From the NCBI RefSeq assembly GCF_004124325.1, contig NZ_QBDT01000001.1, positions 6,262,001 through 6,326,000 of the forward strand: a stretch of DNA of 64,000 nucleotides, read 5' to 3'. Shown here piece by piece: positions 1 to 12,987 of this stretch; position 1 is the first letter of the stretch; every line of letters starts with the position of its first letter. The notes under the pieces were generated by a model that had not been told where the DNA came from, searched no databases, and saw only the letters and a program-made list of their open reading frames with translations. Source of the stretch: Streptomyces sp. L2 (GTDB lineage: Bacteria; Actinomycetota; Actinomycetes; Streptomycetales; Streptomycetaceae). A program made the translations under genes and the position numbers.

Positions 1-474
1 GGCATGACCGCCGGCTGGCAGGAGGAGTACGAGGACGTCGACGAGCAGCGGGCCCGCGCTTTCCTCGACCGCCTCGGCATGAGCGACTACCTCGACCGCC
101 GCTTCGGCACCCTCTCCGAGGGCGAGCGCAAGCGCACCCTCATCGCCCGCGCCCTCATGACCGACCCCGAACTGCTCCTCCTCGACGAGCCCGCCGCCGG
201 CCTCGACCTCGGCGGCCGCGAGGACCTGGTCCGCCGCCTGGGCCGGCTCGCCCGTGACCCGATCGCCCCCTCCATGATCATGGTCACCCACCATGTCGAG
301 GAGATCGCCCCCGGCTTCACCCACGTCCTCATGATCCGTCAGGGCAAGGTCCTCGCCGCAGGCCCGATCGAGCTGGAACTCACCTCCCGCAACCTCTCCC
401 TCTGCTTCGGCCTCCCGCTCGTCGTCGAGCAGGTCGGCGAGCGCTGGACCGCGCAGGGCCTGCCGATGGCCTGA
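1..474 (+). CDS. ABC transporter ATP-binding protein (3' part; 5' end outside window)
   Basis: This is the C-terminal half of an ABC ATPase that couples ATP hydrolysis to transport; the substrate cannot be told from this part. The visible motifs are the signature LSEGERKR, a Walker B stretch LLLLDEPAAGLD and the switch histidine in MIMVTHHVEEI. The Walker A motif and the Q-loop lie upstream of the window, so the gene is cut by the edge and is not truncated biologically. The signature is LSEGE and not the canonical LSGGQ, which is common in the YlmA/YbbL-like soluble ABC subgroup. The reading frame is open from base 1. No partner permease is visible downstream; the next gene is an unrelated NfeD-type membrane protein 54 bases on. 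Confidence 0.85.
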   Translation, partial: GMTAGWQEEYEDVDEQRARAFLDRLGMSDYLDRRFGTLSEGERKRTLIARALMTDPELLLLDEPAAGLDLGGREDLVRRLGRLARDPIAPSMIMVTHHVEEIAPGFTHVLMIRQGKVLAAGPIELELTSRNLSLCFGLPLVVEQVGERWTAQGLPMA

Positions 475-528
475 CGCCCGCGCCCACGCGCCCTGTCGGC
501 CGTCAACCCGCGGACCTACCATGGCCGT

Positions 529-960
529 GTGAACGGCATCGAGGCATGGGTGTGGTGGCTCGTCGGCGCGGCGGCGCTCGGCATCCCCCTCGTGGTCACC
601 GCGATGCCCGAGTTCGGCATGCTCGCCGCCGGTGCCGTCGCCGCCGCGATCGCCGCGGGTCTCGGCTTCGACGCCGTGATCCAGGTGCTGACCTTCGTCG
701 TCGTCTCGGTCGCCCTCATCGCCGTCGTCCGGCCCATCGCCGTACGGCACGGCGCGCAGCGCCCCCAACTCGCCACCGGAGTGGACGCGTTGAAGGGCAG
801 ACAGGCCGTCGTACTGGAACGCGTCGACGGCTCGGGCGGCCGTATCAAACTCGCCGGGGAAGTCTGGTCGGCCCGCGCCCTCGACACCGGCCGCGCCTAC
901 GACGTCGGCCAGGAAGTGGACGTCGTGGACATCGAGGGGGCCACCGCGATCGTCATCTGA
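529..960 (+). CDS. NfeD-family membrane protein
   Basis: A 143-residue protein with two hydrophobic segments (about residues 6-25 and 28-65), followed by a small beta-rich C-terminal domain (LKGRQAVVLERVDGSGG... GQEVDVVDIEGATAIVI) typical of the OB-fold NfeD C-terminus. NfeD proteins are known partners of stomatin/SPFH proteins in membrane microdomains, and exactly such a gene follows 150 bases downstream. The start is a GTG that gives MNGIEAWVWW. The gene lacks the long ClpP-like protease domain of full-length NfeD, so it is the short (NfeD1b-like) form. What is seen: the membrane segments, the beta domain and the neighbour. What is inferred: joint function with the SPFH protein. Confidence 0.8.
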   Translation: MNGIEAWVWWLVGAAALGIPLVVTAMPEFGMLAAGAVAAAIAAGLGFDAVIQVLTFVVVSVALIAVVRPIAVRHGAQRPQLATGVDALKGRQAVVLERVDGSGGRIKLAGEVWSARALDTGRAYDVGQEVDVVDIEGATAIVI

Positions 961-1110
961 GTCATCCGGAGCCATCCGGAGTCATCCGAGTCATCTCGCC
1001 CATCTGACCCACGAGTTGCACGACGGTCTGTCAGACTCGACCAGCAAGATCTTCAACAGCCATAAGATCTGCCGAAGGCGCCGAAGCGGAGAAGGGTACG
1101 GGGAGCGACG

Positions 1111-2085
1111 ATGGAACCGGTCATCATCGTCTTGATCATCCTGGTGGTGTTGGTCTTCATCGCCCTGATCAAGACCATCCAAGTCATCCCACAGGCGAGC
1201 GCCGCCATCGTCGAGCGCTTCGGCCGCTACACGCGGACGCTGAACGCGGGCCTGAACATCGTGGTCCCGTTCATCGACACCATCCGCAACCGCATCGACC
1301 TGCGCGAACAGGTCGTACCGTTCCCGCCCCAGCCGGTGATCACCCAGGACAACCTGGTCGTCAACATCGACACCGTCATCTACTACCAGGTGACCGACGC
1401 CCGGGCCGCCACCTACGAGGTCGCCAGCTACATCCAGGCCATCGAGCAGCTCACCGTCACCACGCTCCGCAACATCATCGGCGGCATGGACCTCGAACGC
1501 ACCCTGACCTCCCGCGAGGAGATCAACGCGGCCCTGCGGGGCGTCCTCGACGAGGCCACCGGCAAGTGGGGCATCCGCGTCAACCGCGTGGAACTGAAGG
1601 CCATCGAACCCCCGACCTCCATCCAGGACTCGATGGAGAAGCAGATGCGCGCCGACCGTGACAAGCGCGCCGCCATCCTCACCGCGGAGGGCACCCGCCA
1701 GGCCGCCATCCTCACCGCCGAGGGCGAGAAGCAGTCCCAGATCCTGCGCGCCGAGGGTGAGGCCAAGGCAGCGGCCCTGCGCGCCGAGGGTGAAGCCCAG
1801 GCCGTCCGCACGGTGTTCGAGGCGATCCACGCCGGCGACCCCGACCAGAAGCTGCTGTCCTACCAATACCTCCAGATGCTCCCCAAGATCGCCGAGGGCG
1901 ACGCCAACAAGCTCTGGATCGTCCCCAGCGAAATCGGCGACGCCCTCAAGGGCCTTTCCGGAGCCATGGGCAACTTCGGCCCCCTGGGCGGCGGCCAGGG
2001 CGGCAACGGCGGCAACAACCCCACGGTCCCACCCCAGAACACCGGCACGCCCCCCCAACGCTACGAAAAGCCCGGCATCGACTAG
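1111..2085 (+). CDS. SPFH/band 7 (stomatin-like, QmcA-type) membrane scaffold protein
   Basis: 324 residues. An N-terminal membrane anchor (residues 3-21, very rich in I/V/L) is followed by the band 7 domain (about residues 25-190, beginning IPQASAAIVERFGRYTRTL). A predicted coiled coil comes next, built from repeated AEG units (ILTAEGTRQAAILTAEGEKQ and the following EGEAKAAALRAEGEAQA), and a Gly/Asn/Pro-rich disordered tail ends the protein. Proteins of this family oligomerise at the cytoplasmic membrane and organise microdomains, often with an NfeD partner, which lies just upstream. The ATG is preceded by a GGGGAG ribosome binding site. A GCGCCCC-TAA-GGGGCGC hairpin follows the stop codon within a dispersed repeat. 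Confidence 0.9.
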   Translation: MEPVIIVLIILVVLVFIALIKTIQVIPQASAAIVERFGRYTRTLNAGLNIVVPFIDTIRNRIDLREQVVPFPPQPVITQDNLVVNIDTVIYYQVTDARAATYEVASYIQAIEQLTVTTLRNIIGGMDLERTLTSREEINAALRGVLDEATGKWGIRVNRVELKAIEPPTSIQDSMEKQMRADRDKRAAILTAEGTRQAAILTAEGEKQSQILRAEGEAKAAALRAEGEAQAVRTVFEAIHAGDPDQKLLSYQYLQMLPKIAEGDANKLWIVPSEIGDALKGLSGAMGNFGPLGGGQGGNGGNNPTVPPQNTGTPPQRYEKPGID

Positions 2086-2165
2086 GGGCAGCGCCCCTAA
2101 GGGGCGCGGGGAACTGCGCGAGCAACCGACACGGACCCGCGCCCGCACACGCGCAGAACCCGGCA
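2086..2165. repeat. Dispersed Streptomyces 3'-end hairpin repeat, copy 1
   Basis: The block begins with a perfect hairpin, GCGCCCC (2091-2097) / GGGGCGC (2101-2107). It continues with the core GGGGCGCGGGGAACTGCGCG and then a C-rich arm. Close relatives of the core occur at about 25448-25501 (reverse), 25600-25652 and 50399-50430. It sits between convergent genes (SPFH and HNH), where it could act as a bidirectional transcription end. Confidence 0.75.
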
Positions 2166-2170
2166 GACGC

Positions 2171-2677
2171 CTAGGCCGCTTCCCCAACCAACCACCCAGG
2201 CAAAGCCTCGAACTCCTCGGCCCCCAGCGACAGCAACATCGCATTGGCAGGCGTCGGCTCGAACGGCGCCCGCAACAACGCCATCCCCGCCTCCTCCGGA
2301 GTCCGGTCCGCCTTCCGGTGGTTGTCCTCCGCGCACGCCGCCACCGTGTTCAGCCACGTGTCCCGCCCGCCCTGCGCCCGCGGCAGCACATGGTCCACCG
2401 TCGTGGCCCGGCGCCCGCAGTACGCGCACCGGTGCCGGTCCCGGACCAGCACACCCCGCCGCGACCACGGCGCTTGTCTTCGGAACGGCACCCGTACATA
2501 CCTGCACAGCCTGATCACCTGGGGCGCGGGTATGTCGAGATCGGCACCGCGCATCCGCAGCTCGGGGTGGGCCTGCTCGACGACCGCCTTGTCCTGCAGC
2601 ACCAGCACGACGGCACGGTTCAGAGTGACCGTCGACAGCGGTTCGAAGCTCGCGTTGAGGACCAACGTGTCACGCAT
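2171..2677 (-). CDS. HNH endonuclease family protein
   Basis: 168 residues. The N-terminal part (MRDTLVLNASFEPLSTVTLN) is the module usually seen in actinobacterial HNH proteins, and the C-terminal part carries the HNH core. A CAYC zinc-knuckle pair is followed by TTVDHVLPRAQGG, LNTVAAC and NHRKADRTPEEAG, which give the H, N and H metal/catalytic residues. The second zinc-knuckle pair reads CAED instead of CxxC, so one cysteine is replaced by Asp. The start was chosen at the ATG at 2677 because GGAGGT lies just upstream and the family normally begins with MRDTLVLN. The target is unknown; with no neighbouring methylase or phage gene, I call it a housekeeping orphan nuclease. Confidence 0.85.
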   Translation of the reverse strand: MRDTLVLNASFEPLSTVTLNRAVVLVLQDKAVVEQAHPELRMRGADLDIPAPQVIRLCRYVRVPFRRQAPWSRRGVLVRDRHRCAYCGRRATTVDHVLPRAQGGRDTWLNTVAACAEDNHRKADRTPEEAGMALLRAPFEPTPANAMLLSLGAEEFEALPGWLVGEAA

Positions 2678-2761
2678 CCAGCCCACCTCCCATGTGCACC
2701 TGCCCACCCCCGGCGGGCTTGGATCAACTCTGGACGGGCGCGCCGAGATGGACAACGCAAT

Positions 2762-2805
2762 AAAAAATGCCCGTCTCTGATCACTTCCAGGACCAGAGGC
2801 GGGCA
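2762..2805 (-). terminator. Rho-independent terminator of the Spo0M-PEBP unit
   Basis: A 12-bp stem (2768-2779 with 2794-2805, one G-U pair) has a 14-base loop. Read on the minus strand it is followed by six T (complement of 2762-2767). This is the clearest intrinsic terminator of a minus-strand gene in the window and lies 43 bases beyond the PEBP stop codon. Confidence 0.85.
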
Positions 2806-2847
2806 AACGTTCTATGAACGTCCGATGTTCGACAGGGCCGGGCCGGC

Positions 2848-3387
2848 TCAGCCCTCACCCGGATTCTCGTACTCACCGATCAGCTGGGCGCGGCCGATCG
2901 TGTGGAACCGCAGGTTGAAGCCGACGACGGCCGGAGAGGCGTCCGAGTCCGGACCGAGCTTCTCCTGGTCCACCGCGTACACCGTGAAGACGTACCGGTG
3001 CGGACCGTCCCCGGGCGGCGGAGCGGCCCCGCCGAACTCCTTCGACCCGTAGTCGCTCCGCGCGTGTACGGCACCCTCGGGCAGCCCCTCGAACTTGCCG
3101 CTGCCCGCGCCGGCCGGCAGCTCGGTCACCGACGCCGGGATGTCGAACAGGACCCAGTGCCAGAACCCGCTGCCCGTCGGCGCGTCGGGGTCGTAGCAGG
3201 TCACGGCGAAGCTCTTGGTCCCCGGCGGGAAGCCTTCCCACCGCAGCTGCGGGGAGGTGTTGCCCTCAGCCTGCACCTGGGCGCTCCCCAGTGTCGCGCC
3301 CTCCTCGACGTCCGTGCTCGTCACCGTGAACGACGGCACGGGCGGGTGGAAGTCGTGGGGGAGCGGCCGCCGCTTGAGCTCGGTCAC
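2848..3387 (-). CDS. YbhB/YbcL family (PEBP, Raf-kinase-inhibitor-like) protein
   Basis: 179 residues with the phosphatidylethanolamine-binding-protein fold. The family hallmarks are visible: SPQLRWEGFPPGTKSFAVTC, then YDPDAPTGSGFWHWVLFDIP, and a C-terminal GPHRYVFTVYAVD. The Asp-Pro-Asp and His residues of these stretches line the anion-binding pocket in known structures. There is no signal peptide, so the protein is cytoplasmic. The GTG start has an AGGAGG ribosome binding site 7 bases upstream. It follows the Spo0M-like gene by 40 bases on the same strand, probably in one transcript ending at the terminator at 2762-2805. The bacterial function of this family is not established. Confidence 0.9.
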   Translation of the reverse strand: MTELKRRPLPHDFHPPVPSFTVTSTDVEEGATLGSAQVQAEGNTSPQLRWEGFPPGTKSFAVTCYDPDAPTGSGFWHWVLFDIPASVTELPAGAGSGKFEGLPEGAVHARSDYGSKEFGGAAPPPGDGPHRYVFTVYAVDQEKLGPDSDASPAVVGFNLRFHTIGRAQLIGEYENPGEG

Positions 3388-3427
3388 CTCGGTACCTCCT
3401 GATCGATTCCGTTCGGTGGAACCGAGC

Positions 3428-4210
3428 CTAGAACCAGTTGCGCCTGCTGCCGACCTCGGACAGCCACTGGTTGAGGTATGCCGTCCAGTCGGTCCCCTGG
3501 AAGTCGTGCAGACCCACCTGGAAGGAGCGGTAGGTGTCCGAGCCCTCGCTGAACAGGCCGGGCTTCTTGTCCATCTCCAGAACGACGTCCATGGCGTGCT
3601 CGTCGGCGATGAAGCTCAGCTCGACCTGGTTCAGGCCCCGGTACTGCGACGGCGGGTAGAACTCGATCTCCTGGTAGAACGGCAGCCGCTGCCGCGTGCC
3701 CCGGATGTGCCCGCGCTCCATGTCCGCGTTCTTGAAGCGGAAGCCCAGCTGGATGAAGGCGTCGAGGATCGCCTGCTGCGCCGGCAGCGGGTGCACGTTG
3801 ATCGGGTCCAGGTCGGTGGAGTCGAGCGCGCGGGCGATCTCCAGCTCGGTGGTCACCCCGATGTGCATCCCGCGCAGGGACTGCCCGTCGATCATCGTGA
3901 CCGGCGTCTCCCAGGGGATCTCCAGCCCGAACGGCACCGCGTGCACGGCACCCGACTGCAGCTCGAAGGCACCGCCGAGGCGCACCTTCGTGAACTCGAT
4001 GTTCTGCTTGTACTCCTCGTCGCCGCTCTCCACCTCGACCCGGGCCTGCAGGCCGACGGACAGCCCCTCGATGTCCTGGTTCACGGACCCGCCCTGGATC
4101 CGGACCTCGCCCTGGACCACACCGCCCGGGACGACGTTGACCTCGGTCAGCACGGTCTCGACCGAGGCACCGCCGGCACCGAGGCTCGCGAGCAGCTTCT
4201 TGAACGCCAT
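3428..4210 (-). CDS. Spo0M-like sporulation control protein (arrestin-like fold)
   Basis: 260 residues. The start [20 protein letters not shown] and the following beta-rich stretch ([36 protein letters not shown]) match the Spo0M family, which has an N-terminal arrestin-like beta sandwich. In Bacillus, Spo0M affects sporulation and cell division; the role in Streptomyces is less clear. The ATG at 4210 was chosen because a GGGAGAG ribosome binding site precedes it and the family begins at MAFKK. The longer upstream frame has no coding character. No membrane segment is seen. It leads a two-gene unit with the PEBP gene. Confidence 0.87.
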   Translation of the reverse strand: MAFKKLLASLGAGGASVETVLTEVNVVPGGVVQGEVRIQGGSVNQDIEGLSVGLQARVEVESGDEEYKQNIEFTKVRLGGAFELQSGAVHAVPFGLEIPWETPVTMIDGQSLRGMHIGVTTELEIARALDSTDLDPINVHPLPAQQAILDAFIQLGFRFKNADMERGHIRGTRQRLPFYQEIEFYPPSQYRGLNQVELSFIADEHAMDVVLEMDKKPGLFSEGSDTYRSFQVGLHDFQGTDWTAYLNQWLSEVGSRRNWF

Positions 4211-4311
4211 TGACTCTCCCTTTACGAATGGACCCTCGCCCCGTACAAACGCGATCCAGCCGCCACCGGTTCCGCTCTGGCGCTGACCCGTCTGGACTAC
4301 CCTCGGACGGC

Positions 4312-4962
4312 ATGATCGCGCCCCCGGACCGTACGCCACTGCCCCGAGAGTTCTTCGACCGCCCCGTCCTGGAGGTTGCCCCCGACCTCCTCGGCCGCGT
4401 CCTGGTCCGGACGACCCCCGACGGCCCGATCGCCGTACGCCTGACAGAAGTGGAGGCGTACGACGGCCCCAACGATCCCGGCTCCCACGCCTACCGCGGC
4501 CAGACCCCCCGCAACGCCGTGATGTTCGGCCCGCCCGGACATGTATACGTCTACTTCACCTACGGCATGTGGCACTGCATGAACCTCGTCTGTGGCCCCG
4601 AGGGCCGGGCGAGCGCGGTCCTGCTCCGGGCCGGGGAGGTGATCGAGGGCGTCGAGCCCGCCCGCAAACGCCGGCTCTCGGCCCGTAACGACGAGGAACT
4701 GGCCAAGGGCCCGGCCCGACTGGCCACGGCCCTGGGCATCGACCGGGCCCTGGACGGCACTGACGCGTGCGCCTCGGACGAGACACCCCTGAGGATGCTG
4801 ACCGGCACGGCCGTACCCCGCGACCAGGTACGCAATGGTCCACGCACCGGCGTCGCCGGCGAGGGGGGTGACGGGGAGATCCACCCGTGGCGGTTCTGGA
4901 TCGCCAACGACCCGACGGTGAGCCCCTATCGGGCGCACGTGCCGAGGCGCCGCCGAAGTTGA
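4312..4962 (+). CDS. DNA-3-methyladenine glycosylase (AAG/Mpg family)
   Basis: 216 residues. The enzyme excises alkylated purines such as 3-methyladenine to start base excision repair. The family signatures are all present: [20 protein letters not shown], the catalytic Glu/Tyr region [40 protein letters not shown] and the [10 protein letters not shown] stretch that shapes the base pocket. Length is normal for the family. The ATG at 4312 gives the usual short N-terminus, though no strong ribosome binding site precedes it. The stop codon overlaps the -35 hexamer of a promoter at 4959-4987 that faces the rRNA operon. Confidence 0.93.
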   Translation: MIAPPDRTPLPREFFDRPVLEVAPDLLGRVLVRTTPDGPIAVRLTEVEAYDGPNDPGSHAYRGQTPRNAVMFGPPGHVYVYFTYGMWHCMNLVCGPEGRASAVLLRAGEVIEGVEPARKRRLSARNDEELAKGPARLATALGIDRALDGTDACASDETPLRMLTGTAVPRDQVRNGPRTGVAGEGGDGEIHPWRFWIANDPTVSPYRAHVPRRRRS

Positions 4963-4987
4963 CGCGGCCTTGCGAGGTGCGTAATGT
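4959..4987 (+). promoter_or_regulatory. Strong sigma-70-type (HrdB) promoter overlapping the glycosylase stop
   Basis: TTGACG (4959-4964), a 17-base spacer and TAATGT (4982-4987) closely match the vegetative Streptomyces consensus. Transcription would begin near 4994 and run toward the rRNA operon. A GGGG/CCCC hairpin with a T-rich flank follows at 5056-5077. It may therefore be the first of several rrn promoters or may drive a short leader RNA. Confidence 0.65.
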
Positions 4988-5508
4988 AGCCCGAGCCGCT
5001 GAACCGGGTACGGCGATCGCCAGCAGCCGGAGCGGCCAACCCACTATCTAGCTACAACCCCTCATTGGGGTCGTTTTCGGCGCGCCCGCGTGCCCGAATT
5101 CGAACTCGCGAGACTCGATTATGAGTTGCCGAGGGAATCGGCTAACGTAGTGAATGTCGAAAGGGCGACGGCGAAAGCCGAAACCTCCAGACAAATCCCG
5201 CCGACCGGGAATCGGACGCCGAAAGGATCTGATAGAGTCGGAAACGCAAGACCGAAGGGAAGCGCCCGGAGGAAAGCCGCGAGAGAGTCTCTCGGGTGAG
5301 TACAAAGGAAGCGACCGTTCCTTGAGAACTCAACAGCGTGCCAAAAATCAACGCCAGATATGTTGATACCCCGTCTCCGGTCATCACGACCGGGACGAGG
5401 TTCCTTTGAAATACACAGCGAGGACGCTGTGAACGGTCGGATCATTCCTCCGACTGTTCCGCTCTCGTGGTGCTCACCGGCTGAATTAATTTTCTGGCCG
5501 AGTAAACA
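4988..5508 (+). promoter_or_regulatory. rRNA operon promoter and leader region
   Basis: 520 bases without a protein gene. The region holds a small hairpin ACCCC/GGGGT followed by CGTTTT (about 5056-5077). A TAGAGT -10-like hexamer lies at 5233-5238 within the CTGATAGAGTCGGAAACG motif that typically precedes Streptomyces rrn transcripts. A weaker TTGCCG/TAGTGA pair is seen at 5126-5131 and 5148-5153. The boxA-like TTGAGAACT lies at 5322-5330. Leader hairpins are visible at about 5371-5402 (CCGGTC/GACCGG) and 5429-5461 (GGTCGGA/TCCGACT). Multiple tandem promoters are usual for these operons; which ones are used here cannot be decided by eye. Confidence 0.7.
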
Positions 5509-10446
<4,938 letters not shown>

Positions 10447-10458
10447 GGCTTGTCCATT

Positions 10459-10477
10459 GATGCTCGCGTCCACTGTG
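10459..10477 (+). promoter_or_regulatory. 3' arm of 23S rRNA processing stem
   Basis: Partner of 7298-7316 (19 of 19 bases complementary). It lies in the 23S-5S spacer just beyond the mature 23S end. Confidence 0.85.
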
Positions 10478-10565
10478 TATGTTCTGAGGCAACGAACGGT
10501 TGCCGGCTTTGAGTCGAACCATGAACACAACTGAAGAGTGTGCTTGTTCGCTCGAAACCATTAGG

Positions 10566-10685
10566 GTTTCGGTGGTCATAGCGTGAGGGAAACGCCCGGT
10601 TACATTCCGAACCCGGAAGCTAAGCCTCACAGCGCCGATGGTACTGCAGGGGGGACCCTGTGGGAGAGTAGGACACCGCCGAGCA
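10566..10685 (+). rRNA. rrf: 5S ribosomal RNA
   Basis: About 120 bases beginning GTTTCGGTGGTCATAGCG and containing the conserved loop CCGAACCCGGAAGCTAAG. The ends can pair through TTTCGGTG with the CACCGCCGA region. It closes the operon about 120 bases after the 23S gene. Confidence 0.96.
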
Positions 10686-10696
10686 ATCTTTGGGAA

Positions 10697-10736
10697 GGAC
10701 CCCTGGTCCCCAGCGTTCAGCTGGGACCAGGGGTCC
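10697..10736 (+). terminator. rrn operon terminator
   Basis: A perfect 14-bp stem (10697-10710 with 10723-10736) is followed by TTTCGTTTTT. It is a strong intrinsic terminator 11 bases after the 5S gene. The next gene (RGG-repeat protein) starts 43 bases later, so that gene needs its own promoter or read-through. Confidence 0.93.
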
Positions 10737-10779
10737 TTTCGTTTTTACAATGCTTGAAGTACCGAAGACAGGAGTCGCC

Positions 10780-12903
10780 ATGTCCACCAACTCTCCCGAC
10801 GACCGACCGGAGCGCGACCAGCGGCGACGGGACAGTGGTGACCGCGGCGACCGGGGCGACCGTGGCGGGTTCCGGCGTGACGACAACCGCCGTGACGACA
10901 ACCGCGGTGGCCGCGGCGGTGGTTACGGCCGCCGTGACGACCGAGATCGCGGCCCCCGCCGTGACGACCGCGGCGGCGACCGCGGCGGTTACGGCCGGCG
11001 CGACGACAGCCGCGGCGGATTCGTTCGCCGTGACGACCGCAGGGACGACCGCCGCGATGACCGCCGTGACGACCGCGACCGGGGTGACCGCGGCGGCTTC
11101 CGGCGCGATGACCGCCGTGATGACCGAGGCGGCTACGGCGGCGATCGGGATCGCGGGTACAGCGACCGTGGTGGCCGCAGCGGCGGTGGCTACGGCCGCA
11201 GGGACGACCGGCGTGAGGGCGAGCGTGGCTCCCGCCCGGCGTTCCAGCGTGACGACCGGGACCGCGGTCCGCGCCGCGACGACCGCACCGGTGACCGGGG
11301 CGGCTTCCGCCGCGATGACAGGGGTGGCAACCGTCCCGCCTTCCGGAACGACGACCGCAGGGGCGACCGTCCGGCGTTCCGTCGCGACGACCGCAGGGAC
11401 GACCGGCGTGATGACCGCCGTGACGACCGCGACCGGGGCGACCGGGGCGGGTTCCGGCGCGATGACCGTGGCGGCGACCGCCCGGCCTTCCGCCGTGAGG
11501 ACCGCCGTGATGACCGCGGCGGGTTCCGGCGCGATGACCGTGGCGGCGACCGCCCGGCCTTCCGTCGCGACGACCGCCGCGACGACCGGGGCGGCGACCG
11601 CCCGGCATTCCGCAGGGACGACCGGAGCGGTGACCGGCCTGCCTTCCGGCGCGATGACCGTGGCGGCGACCGTCCGGCGTTCCGCAGGGACGACCGCAGG
11701 GACGACCGCCGTGACGATCGGCGTGATGACCGTCGTGATGACCGGGGTGGTTTCCGGCGGGACGACAGCCGTGGTGAGCGTGGAGGCTTCCGGGGTGGCC
11801 GGGACGACCGTGGCGGCGAGCGCGGCGGGTTCCGTCGTGACGACCGCGGTGGTCGGCCCGGTGGTTTCCGCGGGCGCGACGGACGCGATGACCGCAGGGA
11901 CGACCGGCGTGACGACCGACGCGGCGGCGGCCGGTTCCGCGACGACCGGGACCGGGACCGCGGCCGTGACCGTGACCGGGACAGGGACCGTGAGCCCATC
12001 AAGCGGCTGCCGATCCCGGAGGACGTCACCGGCGACGAGATCGACAAGGACGTCCGGCAGGAGCTGCAGAGCCTGCCCAAGACGCTCGCGGAGGACGTCG
12101 CCCGGAACCTGGTGATGGTCGCCCGGCTCATCGACGAGGACCCCGAGGGCGCGTACGGCTACTCCAAGGTGGCCCTGCGTCTGGCGTCCCGTGTGGCCGC
12201 CGTGCGCGAGGCCGCCGGGTTCGCCGCCTACGCCAACCAGAAGTACAGCGAGGCCCTCGCCGAGTTCCGGGCCGCGCGGCGCATGACCGGCCACACCGAG
12301 CTGTGGCCCGTGATGGCCGACTGCGAGCGCGGGCTCGACCGGCCGGAGAAGGCGCTGGACATGGCCGGCGCTCCCGAGGTGCACAAGCTGGACAAGGCCG
12401 GGCAGGTCGAGATGCGGCTCGTCGCGGCGGGTGCCCGGCGGGACATGGGGCAGCTGGACGCGGCCATCGTCACCCTGCAGAGCCCCGAGCTCGCCTCCAA
12501 CTCCGTCCAGCCCTGGACGGCGCGCCTGCGGTACGCCTACGCCGACGCGCTCCTCGCCGTCGGCCGGGAGGGCGAGGCGCGGGAGTGGTTCGCCAAGGCG
12601 GTCGAGGCAGACCGCGACGGCAGCACCGACGCCTCCGACCGGCTCGCCGAGCTGGACGGCGTGGAGTTCGTCGACGCCCTCGACACGGAGGACAGCGCGG
12701 CCGACGGCGCGCACGACACCGTGACCGACGGCGTACACGACAGTGCGGCCGTCAGCGTGGCCGACGACGTGGACGACGCCGAAGCGCGCACCGACGGCCC
12801 GGTCGACGAGCAGAGCGACGACCAGCACGACCAGCACGACCAGCATGACCAGCACGACGAGGACGATCAGGACGACGAGGACGAGCAGGACGACAAGGCC
12901 TGA
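10780..12903 (+). CDS. RGG/RDD-repeat TPR protein with acidic tail
   Basis: 707 residues in three parts. Residues 1 to about 405 are extremely low in complexity: dozens of short units such as RRDDRGGDRPAF and RDDRRDDRRDDR, rich in Arg, Asp and Gly, in the manner of RGG-type RNA-binding tails. Residues about 406-625 form a helical TPR-like domain (starting IKRLPIPEDVTGDEIDKDV, with repeats around SEALAEFRAARRM and GEAREWFAKAVEAD). The last 80 residues are strongly acidic, ending in repeated DQH and DDE units. The ATG at 10780 has GGAG upstream. The TPR part resembles a conserved Streptomyces hypothetical family. Function unknown; RNA or ribosome association is inferred only from composition and the position behind the rRNA operon. 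The DNA repeats make length variation likely. Confidence 0.85.
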   Translation: MSTNSPDDRPERDQRRRDSGDRGDRGDRGGFRRDDNRRDDNRGGRGGGYGRRDDRDRGPRRDDRGGDRGGYGRRDDSRGGFVRRDDRRDDRRDDRRDDRDRGDRGGFRRDDRRDDRGGYGGDRDRGYSDRGGRSGGGYGRRDDRREGERGSRPAFQRDDRDRGPRRDDRTGDRGGFRRDDRGGNRPAFRNDDRRGDRPAFRRDDRRDDRRDDRRDDRDRGDRGGFRRDDRGGDRPAFRREDRRDDRGGFRRDDRGGDRPAFRRDDRRDDRGGDRPAFRRDDRSGDRPAFRRDDRGGDRPAFRRDDRRDDRRDDRRDDRRDDRGGFRRDDSRGERGGFRGGRDDRGGERGGFRRDDRGGRPGGFRGRDGRDDRRDDRRDDRRGGGRFRDDRDRDRGRDRDRDRDREPIKRLPIPEDVTGDEIDKDVRQELQSLPKTLAEDVARNLVMVARLIDEDPEGAYGYSKVALRLASRVAAVREAAGFAAYANQKYSEALAEFRAARRMTGHTELWPVMADCERGLDRPEKALDMAGAPEVHKLDKAGQVEMRLVAAGARRDMGQLDAAIVTLQSPELASNSVQPWTARLRYAYADALLAVGREGEAREWFAKAVEADRDGSTDASDRLAELDGVEFVDALDTEDSAADGAHDTVTDGVHDSAAVSVADDVDDAEARTDGPVDEQSDDQHDQHDQHDQHDEDDQDDEDEQDDKA
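10850..11995 (+). repeat. Tandem coding repeats (CGN GAC GAC units)
   Basis: About 1.1 kb of in-frame degenerate repeats built on the hexamer/nonamer CGYGAYGACCGY. This encodes the RDDR/RGG region of the protein above. Several longer units recur nearly unchanged, for example GGCGGCGACCGCCCGGCCTT at about 11470, 11530 and 11590. Confidence 0.9.
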
Positions 12904-12930
12904 CCTGACTGACGCTGCCTGAGCGACGGA

Positions 12931-12963
12931 AAAGGGGCGGGACCCGACGGGTCCCGCCCCTTT
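12931..12963. terminator. Bidirectional terminator between convergent genes
   Basis: A perfect 15-bp stem (12931-12945 with 12949-12963) with a 3-base loop (GAC). It has A-rich and T-rich flanks on both sides, so it serves the RGG/TPR gene on the plus strand and the DUF1015 gene on the minus strand. Confidence 0.92.
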
Positions 12964-12987
12964 CGTCTTTCCGTCTTTCCGCGGCGC

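Noticed and set aside
10717..12855. 712-residue open frame on the minus strand opposite the RGG-repeat gene
   Set aside because: It is a shadow of the repeat (poly-Val/Ala/Thr without domains or ribosome binding site). The plus-strand frame has the folded TPR domain and codon bias.
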